Below are positions 1 through 10,700 of a stretch of DNA of 64,000 bases, piece after piece; the stretch's first letter is position 1; every line of letters starts with the position of its first letter. The position numbers and the translations under genes were made by a program. This stretch comes from Leptidea sinapis (Eukaryota > Arthropoda > Insecta > Lepidoptera > Pieridae). A model generated the notes under the pieces. That model ran no database searches. It was not told the DNA's origin and was given only the letters and a program-made list of their open reading frames with translations. Location of the stretch: assembly GCF_905404315.1 (NCBI RefSeq), contig NC_066287.1, positions 6,138,001 to 6,202,000 on the forward strand, given 5' to 3'.

Positions 1-502
1 AAACTATTTTTTTTTATAACTGAAACGTAGCTAGATCGATTTCTCGCCCCCGAAACTACCTGTATACTAAATTTCATTAAAATCGTTGGAGCCGTTTCCG
101 AATTCAGATTATATACGAAATTTTATTATTATGATATGATATATCTTAATATATATAAATCTCGTGTCACAATGTTTGTCCTCAATGGACTCCTAAAGTA
201 ATGAACGGATTTCAATGGGGATTACTTCATGGAGTGCAGTTTAGTCCAACTTGAGAGATAGGATAGTTTTTATTTCGATTTGGGACCCATAATTATTTTT
301 ATTTCCAATATTTGTTTTGTTTGGACATATTTTCTGTGAGAGTATTTTTGACGCGTGGTTTGACAGTTCTGCTGTGAAACATTAAATCAACAGGAAGCAT
401 ATTTTACGAAATAATTCTTGATGTTATGAAATATTATTGACTAATTCATAAAAACAGTTTTTATCTATTATGTGCAGAACAACGTCTGTCGGGCCAGCTA
501 GT
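1..502. mobile_element. Two abutting non-autonomous repeats
   Basis: Bases 1-120 are a minus-orientation fragment of a family also seen at 26510-26640 and 59848-59900 (shared ctagctaggtt core). Bases 144-502 (plus) begin with TC, end in CTAGT and closely resemble the reversed copies at 57528-58239. The TC...CTAGT ends fit the Helitron 5'-TC/3'-CTRRT rule, so this is probably a non-autonomous Helitron-like element. A LINE-derived origin is not excluded. No coding capacity is seen. Confidence 0.5.
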
Positions 503-959
503 GATTATATATATAAGAAATGCTCCTTTAAAGATATAAGATTACAATTATTTTATGTGCACAACATTTTCTTTATCTTCCTCCTATAGATACTAATATG
601 TACTTAATTACATACATAATATTGGACTCAAACACTTCTTGCCTGTATAATGAATACTAAAACATATTTCATTACACTTTTATTTTTAAGTTACGTTATT
701 AAGGATTATTATAACGAACAGATTACACCTATAATTGTCAGTTTAACCTTTGCCATAAGGAAAATCAATAAATGTGTGTGTCAATAATAAATTAAATATA
801 GGTAACGTAACGAGCTGGCCAGAATAGATAAGAAAACTAAAGAGTTATAAATGAAGAAACACAGTTTTGCAAAAATAGTGTTCATAAAGGACACAATGAT
901 ACTAAAAGGCAAAAGGCATGTATTTTCTCAAAATTGGATCCTTTAGAATTCTTTTTGAT

Positions 960-1330
960 GTTACTTACTAACAGTAGCACCGATTCAGAAACAAATGGCG
1001 CTCTGAGAGAGATGAAGCGGTGCAAGAAACTCTCCCATTATTATTTTATGCGCTCTTTGTAATAAAATATACAACATTGTACTCTTACTGTTTTTTTTTT
1101 AATAGATATTCAGCAGTGGAGTATTAGGATTAACGACAGAGTCATTTTTAATAAGACATTTAAATTTATTTATAGATAATGCCTGAACAGTGGCTGGGAC
1201 TTTATTAAAGAAGTTTATACATGTTCCCTTAAAACTATTATGTATCTTATGAAGCCTACTAGAATAAATTACAAGCAGTCACTTAGTAGAAATAATGAAA
1301 ATCACTATATAGAGCAAAAATGTGACAATG
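960..1330. repeat. Probable LINE 3'-part debris
   Basis: This non-coding stretch contains wording that resembles widespread lepidopteran LINE 3' regions (a run near 1010-1075 ending before aataaaatataca, then a poly-T run). No intact frame is present. The assignment rests on general resemblance, not on a second copy in this window, so it is tentative. Confidence 0.25.
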
Positions 1331-1789
1331 TTTTCGTAAAAGTTTATTAAATTTTCATAAATCGGGGGAATATCTTCGGGCCCGCTTGATTTATAAATGA
1401 TGAAGGTGAAAAGTGTCTCGCCGCCGGTATTTTACGTGGAATATGCTGTGCTAGTGCACCTTGGTCATCCAGAGTCGAGTTGGACGCGAACAGAGAGCCC
1501 AGTAGATCAACTTTCTATTTCGCCTCATGGGCCAGTAAGTTATCGTTCCTGTGCAGTGGTGAAATTACAGGCTGGCTGAAATTTCTTTGGACAACCTTGG
1601 CGAGTGACCAAAACGCACGAGTTCCCATGGGAAGGCGTGCAAGTTTCTCATCAACTCTGCCAATGTGCTTTGACTTCGCCTCGGCAATAAATCTTTTGGG
1701 GGATCTGGAAGCATGAAAGTAGTAAGTAGAAGGAAGTAATATTTTTTAATTATGCTGGTATTTACATCCACAGATTCAACTAAGCCAAT

Positions 1790-2140
1790 TTATCGGCAGC
1801 GGGTATCGAAAGCAAGGGAGATGGACTGGCATTTAGCCTGGATTTAGCGAAGGCCTTTGATCGTGTATAGCACAAGGGGCTTCTCTCAAAACTTCCATCA
1901 TTTGGGCTTCCCGAGAGTTTATGCAAGTGGATCTTAAACTGTCTCACTGGGCGTATTATCGTCTACGGTTAGTACTCAAACCCGAAGCCCATGAACGCTG
2001 GAGTGCCCCAAGGCTGTGTGCTATCTCCTACACTGTATCTTCTGCATATCAATGATATATTGGACACCTTCAATATACATTGCTATGCAGACGACAGCAC
2101 TGTTGATGCCATATACACAAGGTCATGTAGATCTCTCTAG
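1790..2140 (+). pseudogene. Jockey-like LINE reverse transcriptase fragment
   Basis: Conceptual translation reads through the RT palm: a DLAKAFDRV-like block near 1840, then NAGVPQGCVLSPTLYLL near 1993-2043, then the catalytic YADD near 2080-2095. In-frame stops (a TAG directly after AFDRV) and loss of frame after 2130 show it is dead. The same protein family appears at 20551-21593 and on the minus strand at 55376-56120. It is a truncated non-LTR element, not a host gene. Confidence 0.7.
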
Positions 2141-2274
2141 GGAAATCGATGAGCATAAACATCTCAAAAGCTGAGCATGTTAAAGGTCTCAACAAAATTA
2201 CAGTTCAAGGGATCAAGTTAAACAGCTCTATAGATTTAAATAATGTTAAATATTTAATTCTTAAAGGACTTTTT

Positions 2275-2400
2275 GACTTTTCTCGACGGACAGATGGCCG
2301 TTGGCGCAGTAAAGTCCTCGAATGCCAACCACGTGCCGGAAGACGTAGTAGGGACATAAGCCCCCACACACAGGACCGACGATCTGGTCAAGATTTCTTG
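2275..2400 (+). pseudogene. RTE-like LINE C-terminal fragment
   Basis: A short stretch encodes a DGRWRSKVLECQPRAGRR-like segment followed by a DRRSGQDF-like piece. It matches the C-terminal tail of the LINE seen in reverse at 59490-59840, and a few bases of the same family recur near 33590-33650. Only about 40 codons survive. Confidence 0.5.
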
Positions 2401-2763
2401 TATAAAGTGGTTCTTCTATTTTACGGTTACCTATTTCGTTATCACTTAAGAGTCGGTACGTATGTGAAAATTGTTCGCTTGGGACTTTACCGCACAATTA
2501 CCTACTATCTGCATGAAATTACTTGCTAGATAACAAAGTATTTATATGCGCATTATACAAATATTACCTTGTTTTGCTGAAAGCTATTATGTATTGTAGT
2601 CATTTCGAACATAAGTATAACAAATTATCCCTGCTATTGAAGGCATGGTTGAGGTGTCACCATTAGAACAAGCAAGATGTTCATACATTTTAAAAATTCA
2701 TTTGTTCGCTGTATTCAAGGATTCTGATTTTTTTTATTTAGATTATCTCTCCTCTCATTGACT

Positions 2764-3532
2764 GTTTTCCAATTACAGCACTAGAGCGCATTATGCGGCA
2801 TAATGGTCAACGTTGAGTGTTCCAACTACAGCAACGCTTCGCTCAATCGAGCACTCTCAAAAGTACTGCTTTCGCGTGATGCTTAGATACCAACTCAGTG
2901 GCAGAAAATTAACGTGTATTTTTCTATAAGTTGGCATTGATCCAAATTTTATTTACTATCGGTAGTAACATTGTTTATTGTTGAAAAAATTTTGAAAGCT
3001 TTCGTTTCGTCGTAATTAAGTGTTAAAAAAAAATGTAAGTATGGATAAAGGTACACATTTACCGAAAAATGATTTAAATATTCTTCGTTTATTGTATTTT
3101 GGTTTAGCTGATCGTCTCGTTACCAATGCTCTAAATAAATAAAACTAATGAAGGTACAAAGATTGACTATTTAATTTTATATAAGTACCACATTTAAAAT
3201 GTGACTACAATTTCATTTTAGAATTCTAAAGTATACAAATTTATTGAACAGAAATATACTTTTGTCAACATTGCAATGGCTTGATCGAATCGTTTAATGA
3301 AGCAGACATCATAAATGTTTTCGTGGTAATGAACATATTTATCAAAATGAAGAAGACAACATTTTATTTTCTTATTAGATTGCTAAATCAATGAATATTT
3401 TTTTTCAACACTGAACTTAGTACACACGCACTCTGCTGGTGCATTTTAAAACTAATTCATGTTCCAATTAAGCATCAGCACAATTCGGCATTGAGCGGCA
3501 TTCAGTCGCAATATCCTCTGTAATTGGAAAAC
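2764..3532. mobile_element. Candidate inverted-repeat (MITE-like) element
   Basis: A perfect 15-bp inverted repeat, GTTTTCCAATTACAG at 2764-2778 and its complement at 3518-3532, bounds 769 bp. Just inside both ends the sequence stays loosely similar (GCGCATTATGCGGCATAATG against the complement of a segment near 3490-3515). No ORF or convincing target duplication was found. Chance cannot be ruled out by eye. Confidence 0.35.
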
Positions 3533-3984
3533 CACCATTGTTTAACATTCATAGTAACACTACTCTATGGTTTTTATGTGTCCTTTGTAAGGATATTGAC
3601 CACACCTCCATTTTCTCTTTCAGCCGTTCAGTCCGGTATTTGGAATTATAAAAGAAAAATTGGTAATTTTGTATCCATATGTATTTTTGTTTATAATGAA
3701 TTTACTCAATAACTCATTTATGAAACTGTGATGGAATAGTATTATAGATAATTTACATAAATTATTTTTAGATCGCACATTCTTCAATTATGAAAATAAA
3801 TATATTATGTAATCAACCATTGTCATCCTCATCGATACATAGTTATAATCTGAGTCTGAACTGTGACATTATTTTATAATCATTGGCAAAAGCTAGAGTT
3901 GGCTGCCATATTTTCAGACAATAAGGTCAACTAAAACATGAGTCCGATGAGACTCATTGGAGGCCATTAGCTTATCTTACCCTT

Positions 3985-4195
3985 ATTTGACATCAGTTTT
4001 TTGTATTTGAAATCGGATTTTTTTATTTGACATCAGATTTTTTTTATTTGACATTAGATTTTTTTATTTGACATTAGATTTTTTTATCTGACATTAGATC
4101 TTTTTATTTGACATCTTTGTTTATTTTATTTCAGATTTTTTATTTGACATCTCACTAACATGGGTTTTTTGTTAGACATCAGATTTTTTTATCAT
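3985..4195. repeat. AT-rich minisatellite, unit about 21 bp
   Basis: Eight or more imperfect copies of a unit close to TTTTTTATTTGACATCAGA lie head to tail. Differences between units (catcaga, cattaga, catctga) indicate an old array. It lies downstream of the dipeptidase gene, past its likely poly(A) sites. Confidence 0.8.
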
Positions 4196-4374
4196 TGGCC
4201 TTTTAGCAGTCAAATCCGCCGTGTGGTCTCACTGAGGTCCTGAGTCCACAGACATAGAACATTATCTTTTTTTCGGTGATCCTTTCACACTCTTACTCTT
4301 TTTTCACTTCTTTTCACCCAGGCTTTACTCAGAATGAAGAAGGGATGCAAAAAAACAAATTTTAAATTTCAGAC

Positions 4375-4460
4375 TTTATTTAGATACAAATGTAAAACTC
4401 GTTACAAAATCAACATCTAACTCAAAGCAAAACTAAAAATATATGTAACTCTTGTTTATT
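4375..4460 (-). promoter_or_regulatory. Candidate poly(A) signals of CNDP2
   Basis: On the minus strand AATAAA occurs at 4460-4455 and again at 4380-4375, about 260 and 340 bases after the CNDP2 stop codon at 4719. Either could direct 3' end formation. The choice cannot be made from sequence alone. Confidence 0.45.
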
Positions 4461-4718
4461 AAAATTACATAAAACAATGCTTCCGATATGTTGAATACTT
4501 ACGCTAAAGAAGCAAATTTTACTTCATTAAGGCACAGTATATTATCCACAAAGGAATGTAGTCAAAATCAATATTAATAACATTTGTCCTTACACTCAAT
4601 ATTATAATATAATTGTACATATTATTATGAGCACTATTATGAAATAAACTGATAAAGCCACATGCTTATATATTATGCATTGATACAACTTTTCGTTATT
4701 CGCTCGTTCTCTTAAAAT

Positions 4719-7700
4719 CTATTTGGCTAATTTCCCGACCTCATACAAGTAAGCTGCGAATAATTTTATCTGTAACAAAAAAAATATATTTAGTACAGTC
4801 AGATTATTTATTTACTAGCTAACCCGGCAAACGTTGTTTTGCCATATAATTCACGCGATAGTTTTATAAGTAATAAAATATTGCCTATATATTGCCTATA
4901 TAGCCTATATTGCCTATATATTGCCTATATAGCCTGTACATCATTTTGTTCTATTGTCAATAGTTTTTGCAACGCACGCAAAAATTTACGCAATTTTAGC
5001 AATTTTATTACGGATCCCTAATTTTGAAAAAAAAATAGCTAGCAGCTAAAACATAGCCTATAGCCTTCCTCGATAAATGGACTACCCAACACTGAAAGAA
5101 TCATTCAAATCGGACCAGTAGTACCAGAGATTAGCGCGTTCAAACAAACAAACAAACACTGCAGCTTTATAATATTAGTATAGATTATTAACAAATTACA
5201 TACAAATATCATAATTCAGTAATGTAACAAGGCGACGTAGTGACGCGAACGACGTCAGGTAATGTCGAGATAATAAATGTAGGTAGAACGTATCTCTCAC
5301 CCCCTCGATGTAGTTCCGCACGTTGAGCTTCTCGTTCTGCGAGTGCGCCATGTCGTCGCCCGCGCCCATCGGCAGCAGCAAAACGTTCTTGCCGCTCGCC
5401 TCCTGCAGCGTAATGGTCACGGGGATGGACCCGCCCTCCCGCGACATGTCCGGATCTGTCTGCAATGGAGAATATCACCTTAATCTTACTTAATATGTTT
5501 ACCTTACATGCCTACAGTTAGCGCGCAGATGAATGCAGTCGGGGCCTGGGATAAAGAGCGAGATCCCCCCCCCCATATTTTTATTACCATAATGACAGGC
5601 AGATCAAAATTTACGATTTAATTATTAGGTTAAAATGGTAAACTTGAAGCAATGTTTAAATTTATCGACACACTCATGATTATGGTCATCAATTATAAAT
5701 AGGTTACTCTACCAGCGCGTTTTCTGTAGAATTACACTAGTTTTTTAATAGAATACAGGGTAGTTTTGGCGCGAAGTGCCCGCGTAACGTCATAAAACAC
5801 ATAGGCCCGCTCCCACCAGAGTGACTTACTGACGTCACATCAGCGCCTAACTTAAAACAACTTATTATTACAGAAACTACTAAAATACTAAGTATTCAAA
5901 CTTTTAAAGTGATAACTTAGTATGGAAAAGTAAACGCGTTACGGCGCCAGTCTGTCTGCCTTCCCTTCTTTCTCACGCATACAGCAGTAATCTTCAGGCA
6001 GGCATCTTCCAAGTAACCACGGAACCGATCGTGTATGTGTCTAACTGCCAGACCCATTGTGAGACTTTGCAAAGCATAGACATGTTGGCATGACCGGTGT
6101 TAGAGGCATACCCTGTGCTGGTGTCTGCATAGCAATGATATGCAGAAGAAACAGTACAAGGGATACCACGCAGCCTCGCGGGACACCAGAGTTTATGGAT
6201 TGTAAGTCGGAGTATGCACTCTTGATAACAAAATAGATACTCCGATCAGCCAAAATGCTAGTGACCCATTGATACATCCTCTCGGGAAGCCCATAGAATA
6301 GCAGCTTCACTTTTAGTCACACCCACCAACAACTCTCCCTTCGCTTGAACTGCGCCCATTTATGGGTGAGATAGACAAGAAGTTCACCAGCTGAGCTATC
6401 TTGACGGCAATGGTACTGAAAATCGCTAATCAGCTGATGCATCCCAAGAGCTGCGGAGTATCCTGGCGGTTGAAAATCGACTCCATAGTTTTGAAGAAGA
6501 TAACAAAACTCTGCTCATCCTAAGAAGAGGCCCTAAATGAAGGCAGCATTGTATATACAAATTTAAACTGTACAAAAATTTATGAACGATGCGGGATTCG
6601 AACCCACGCCTATCGGGTTCCATCTGAGCGCTTTTACTAGCTGAGCCAACCGTCGGAGTGGCGCACCGATTGTAAATCTTGACATGGCTTGTTCAACTCT
6701 CACGTAAATCTTGGTTTGACTTGTTCAACACTCTGTGTTTAATTTGAATAGTCAACTAAGCCACCCAACCATCTCTTTCCAACAATGTTTCTGCTAATCA
6801 CTAGAGAACCTTTTAAATGGGTATGTGTAATAATTACCTGGTATATCAGTTTGGTGGCCCGCGCAGCAGCTTGATAGTGAGGATGGTCGGGGTTCTCTGT
6901 CCAGGCCCGACCGCTTTGTGCCCAGATTCGCATTTTATTCGGCGATTCACGTTCAGCCCACTGTAACAAAATAAGACAGGTGAAAGTAATAAGTTCAATC
7001 TTATTACAATAACAACTTATTATATATAAAGTCATTCATAATCACATAGTTGCTTATGTACCTTAGTTCCTGCAGTATATTCTAATATTGCTATTAATTA
7101 TTTCTATTATTAAAAGAACTTCTAAAGACAACAACTGCTATTTTTACATCATAGGACCCTAAAAATATGGTTTTAAAAATAAAATACAACGTTATAATGT
7201 GAAAAACCGTCCTAAAATTTAAATTCAACATGTTGCTTAGAGTTTTTTAATCTAATATATAAAATTCTCGTGTCACGGTGTGCGGGACCGAACTCCTCCG
7301 AAACGGCTTGACCGATTCTCATGAAATTTTGAGTGCATATTGGGTAGGTCTGAGAATCGGACAACATCTATTTTTCATCCCCCTAAATGTTAAGGGTGGT
7401 CCACACGATTTTTTTTTAAAGTTTGATTATGAGTCAGCATTAAAAAATACACACAATTTCAAATTTTCACCCATCTACGATCAACAGTTACTTTTGTATC
7501 GCGATTTTAATATCGGCAATACAACGTTTGCTGGGTCAGCTAGTGTGTGTATATACCTATACCTATGCTAGTTAATTGTAAGTCTATATTACCCACACAC
7601 CTTTTTATGGACATAATCAAACACTAATTTTTCAACTTCATCAGGCTCTTGATCCGGTACAAGACGGATTGAGAATTTTCCAATAACTTTTCCGGGAATT

Positions 7701-10700
7701 ACTGTTTTTGCACCCGGTTGGAACGCAGCACCTGGAAAGGAAAATTTCCTGTATTCATGAATCTGTGTTGTAATATATTTTAACTACAAGAGTCCGTACA
7801 GATTGGAGTTGCAGTAAAATAATATTAGAGATGTGCTCTTAGTACGGCCGGCAAACAAGTTATGCATTAAGTTTATTTTGTAAAAAAAAACCTGAGGTAT
7901 ATTATTGGTTTTTTTTTATAATAATAAGGGACGAGACGGACAGGACATTCACCTGATGGTAATTGATACGCCCTGCCCATTACAATGCAGTGTCGCTAAA
8001 AAAAAACAAAAAAAAAAAACCTGGAAAACCCAAAAATTCTGAGCGGTACTACAATTGCGCTCGTCTCCTTGAGACATGAGATGTTGAGTCTCAGTTAACC
8101 AGTAACTTCACTACCTACGGCGCCCTTCGGATCGAAACACAGTAATGTTTACAAATGACTGTTTCACGGCAGGAGTAGGCGCCGTTGCCATAATCTAGCC
8201 GGCATCCTGTGCAAAGGAGCCTCCCACTGTTTGATATACAGACTTAAAAACCGTGTCTGAACAGGAAATAGGAATTAAATAAGTTCTATGTATAACATCC
8301 AAAATCTGACATCAGAAATATAGTATATTATTGTTTTAGAATATATGATTTTGATACTTATTCGTATTTCCGAACAAAAATATTAATTCCATAAAAACAA
8401 CTGAATGACACCATTGTATATAAAACTGAAATACAATTATCGAAAAACAATAACATACAATAACCATAATTTACAGCCGCTCGTTGCTCAATTTTTTTCT
8501 CTTCTCTCTTTTTTGCACTTGTTGCGATCTGTTGGTACCTAATTTCCAACAACAGGCAACACTTTTGTCTGCTTGCTTTTTTTTACATTTACGTTTTATT
8601 TTATCATTTTATTACATTTTATCTTATACTTGACCCATTGGCCACGTCCCTGAATTGTAAGGTTTTTTTTATTCAAAACGTGCTCTTTGCTCAATTATTT
8701 TTTTTTTGGCTTCTTCTCACCTGAGTTGCGATAGTGAAGCCATAGTAAATTTATCATTTAAGCCTGACGATTCAAAGTGATTTATATATGTTATAATTCA
8801 ATTTAAAAAAAATAAATTCTGATACACAACTGCTCGAACTGATACGATCTAGCACTCTGTGAAAGGCTCGATTCCTTGACGCTCCCAAGAGATATCGCTT
8901 CTTTGGGTGTCTTCTTCAGCATCTATTACGAGAAGTGTTCTGAAGCGTTTTTATGGTAACCTAATACCCGCCGCATAAACTAAATATCATTAACAGACCT
9001 GGACGTGTATCGTATTATAAAACTAATAGCTTTCTCGAGGTTTCGTAAGAAAAGTCGTCAGTCTGATAGATCGGAAATACTCCTGTGACCATCACCTTGT
9101 TTGTACATTCAACGAAAAATTGACCCGGTGAAAAATGTGGTCAAATTTTGAATTTTAGATTTAGTACGCTCTATTCTAAACAAAATAGGTAAACAATATT
9201 TTAGATAAGATATAGTTGTTATATATGTATTTGTTTGTTTAAAAATTGTCACATCACTAAACTACGATGAATCATTGTGGCCCGCGATGTTATGACGCGA
9301 CGCGGGCATTTCGCACTGAATTAAATGTTGAAATGATACGGAAATCTTAATTATTATAACTTCAAAACAACACGCTTGATTTTATTGAAAATAATAACTT
9401 TTGCATGGATTCATTTTAGTGATTTTATGAGATTAGTTGTGTCCTCCATTAAATAATTTGATTGGGGACACAGAATATTATAATATGATACAATACCTTA
9501 ATATACCTTGTCTCACCTTCTATACCATGAAGTGACAGGCTTGGATATCTCCAACGATGCATCAAAATCTGCTCCTTAACCCCCTTGTGTAGTAATTCAT
9601 AAGCTTCAATAGATTTCCTGCAGAAAAGGCAGCATGATTTTAAATACAACAGAAAGGCATATCGATAAAGAAGATTGCTGTGATACGAAAATGTTTATCA
9701 ACAGCACATACCAACAAGATAACACTATCTCATATCATATATAAAGTACACCATATTATTACAAAATAACAATAAAAATAAGTACTGAAAATATAAGATA
9801 AGTAGTTCCATACACTTCTACACATTTTTTATTTACATATTTATTACACATGAAGTATATAATAAATTAAGTTTTAATAATTGGTAGGCCAGGACTAAAT
9901 CTGATTCTATTTCTCTGTGCAAAAAAAAAGTTAAAACGTTTTTTTAAGTAAAAACTTCCTTAGCATCATTGTGATTTGAAAGTCGATGAAACGAAAAAGC
10001 GCGACAGTAAAAAGAGACAGACATATAAGTACATTCATAAGATTTAACGTGGGAGAAAATGAAATAGGAAGCATTATACAATGTTTTGGTACCAGGCGAT
10101 CATAGTTGAAGCAGAGACTGTCTTATGTATGACGCGAGTAAGCCTAAATATATTCTGACGTCATGCACACGACATTGACACCAGGAGAACATAAATATGA
10201 GTGGTGAAATTTGGTGATTGGGACGATTTGACATGGGTACGTTTAAAAAAAGCGCGTACACCTTCCTTAAAGGCCGGAAACGCTCCTGTGATTCTTCTGG
10301 TGTTGCAAGATAATGTGAGCGGCGGAGATCACTTAACACCAGGTGACCCGTATGCTCATTTGTGCTTTTCCAAAAAAAAATTATTTTGAACCAATAACAA
10401 AAAAACAAACAAATGTGAAACAAACTCTCCTCCAGGTGTTTCTAGGTCAATATGACATAATATAAGCTACAAATACTACAATGATTTTCTGGTGATATTT
10501 TTTATTTTACTCATAGATTATAAAACTCAGAATTTGAATCACACCAAAAATGAGATGTAAAAATTCTTTTATTTTGAGGTCCAGACCCATTAAACAGATT
10601 TGTGACTGTAACAACATATTATTAAAATAATAAATACCTGTATGCTTCGGTATCAAAGTCAATAGAATCGTATAATTTACTTTCATTATCAGTTAGAGGC

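Noticed and set aside
4010..4195. The regularly spaced AT repeats as a CRISPR-like array
   Set aside because: Units are contiguous and imperfect with no unique spacers, and the genome is eukaryotic; it is a minisatellite.
5209..5478. A GC-rich alternative frame opposite CNDP2 exon 8
   Set aside because: It is a shadow frame; the frame encoding REGGSIPVT and AHSQNEKL is the conserved one.
6577..6650. A tRNA-like sequence on the minus strand
   Set aside because: The same unit recurs at many places in the window with a conserved 3' extension, and no acceptor stem can be formed; it is a repeat arm.
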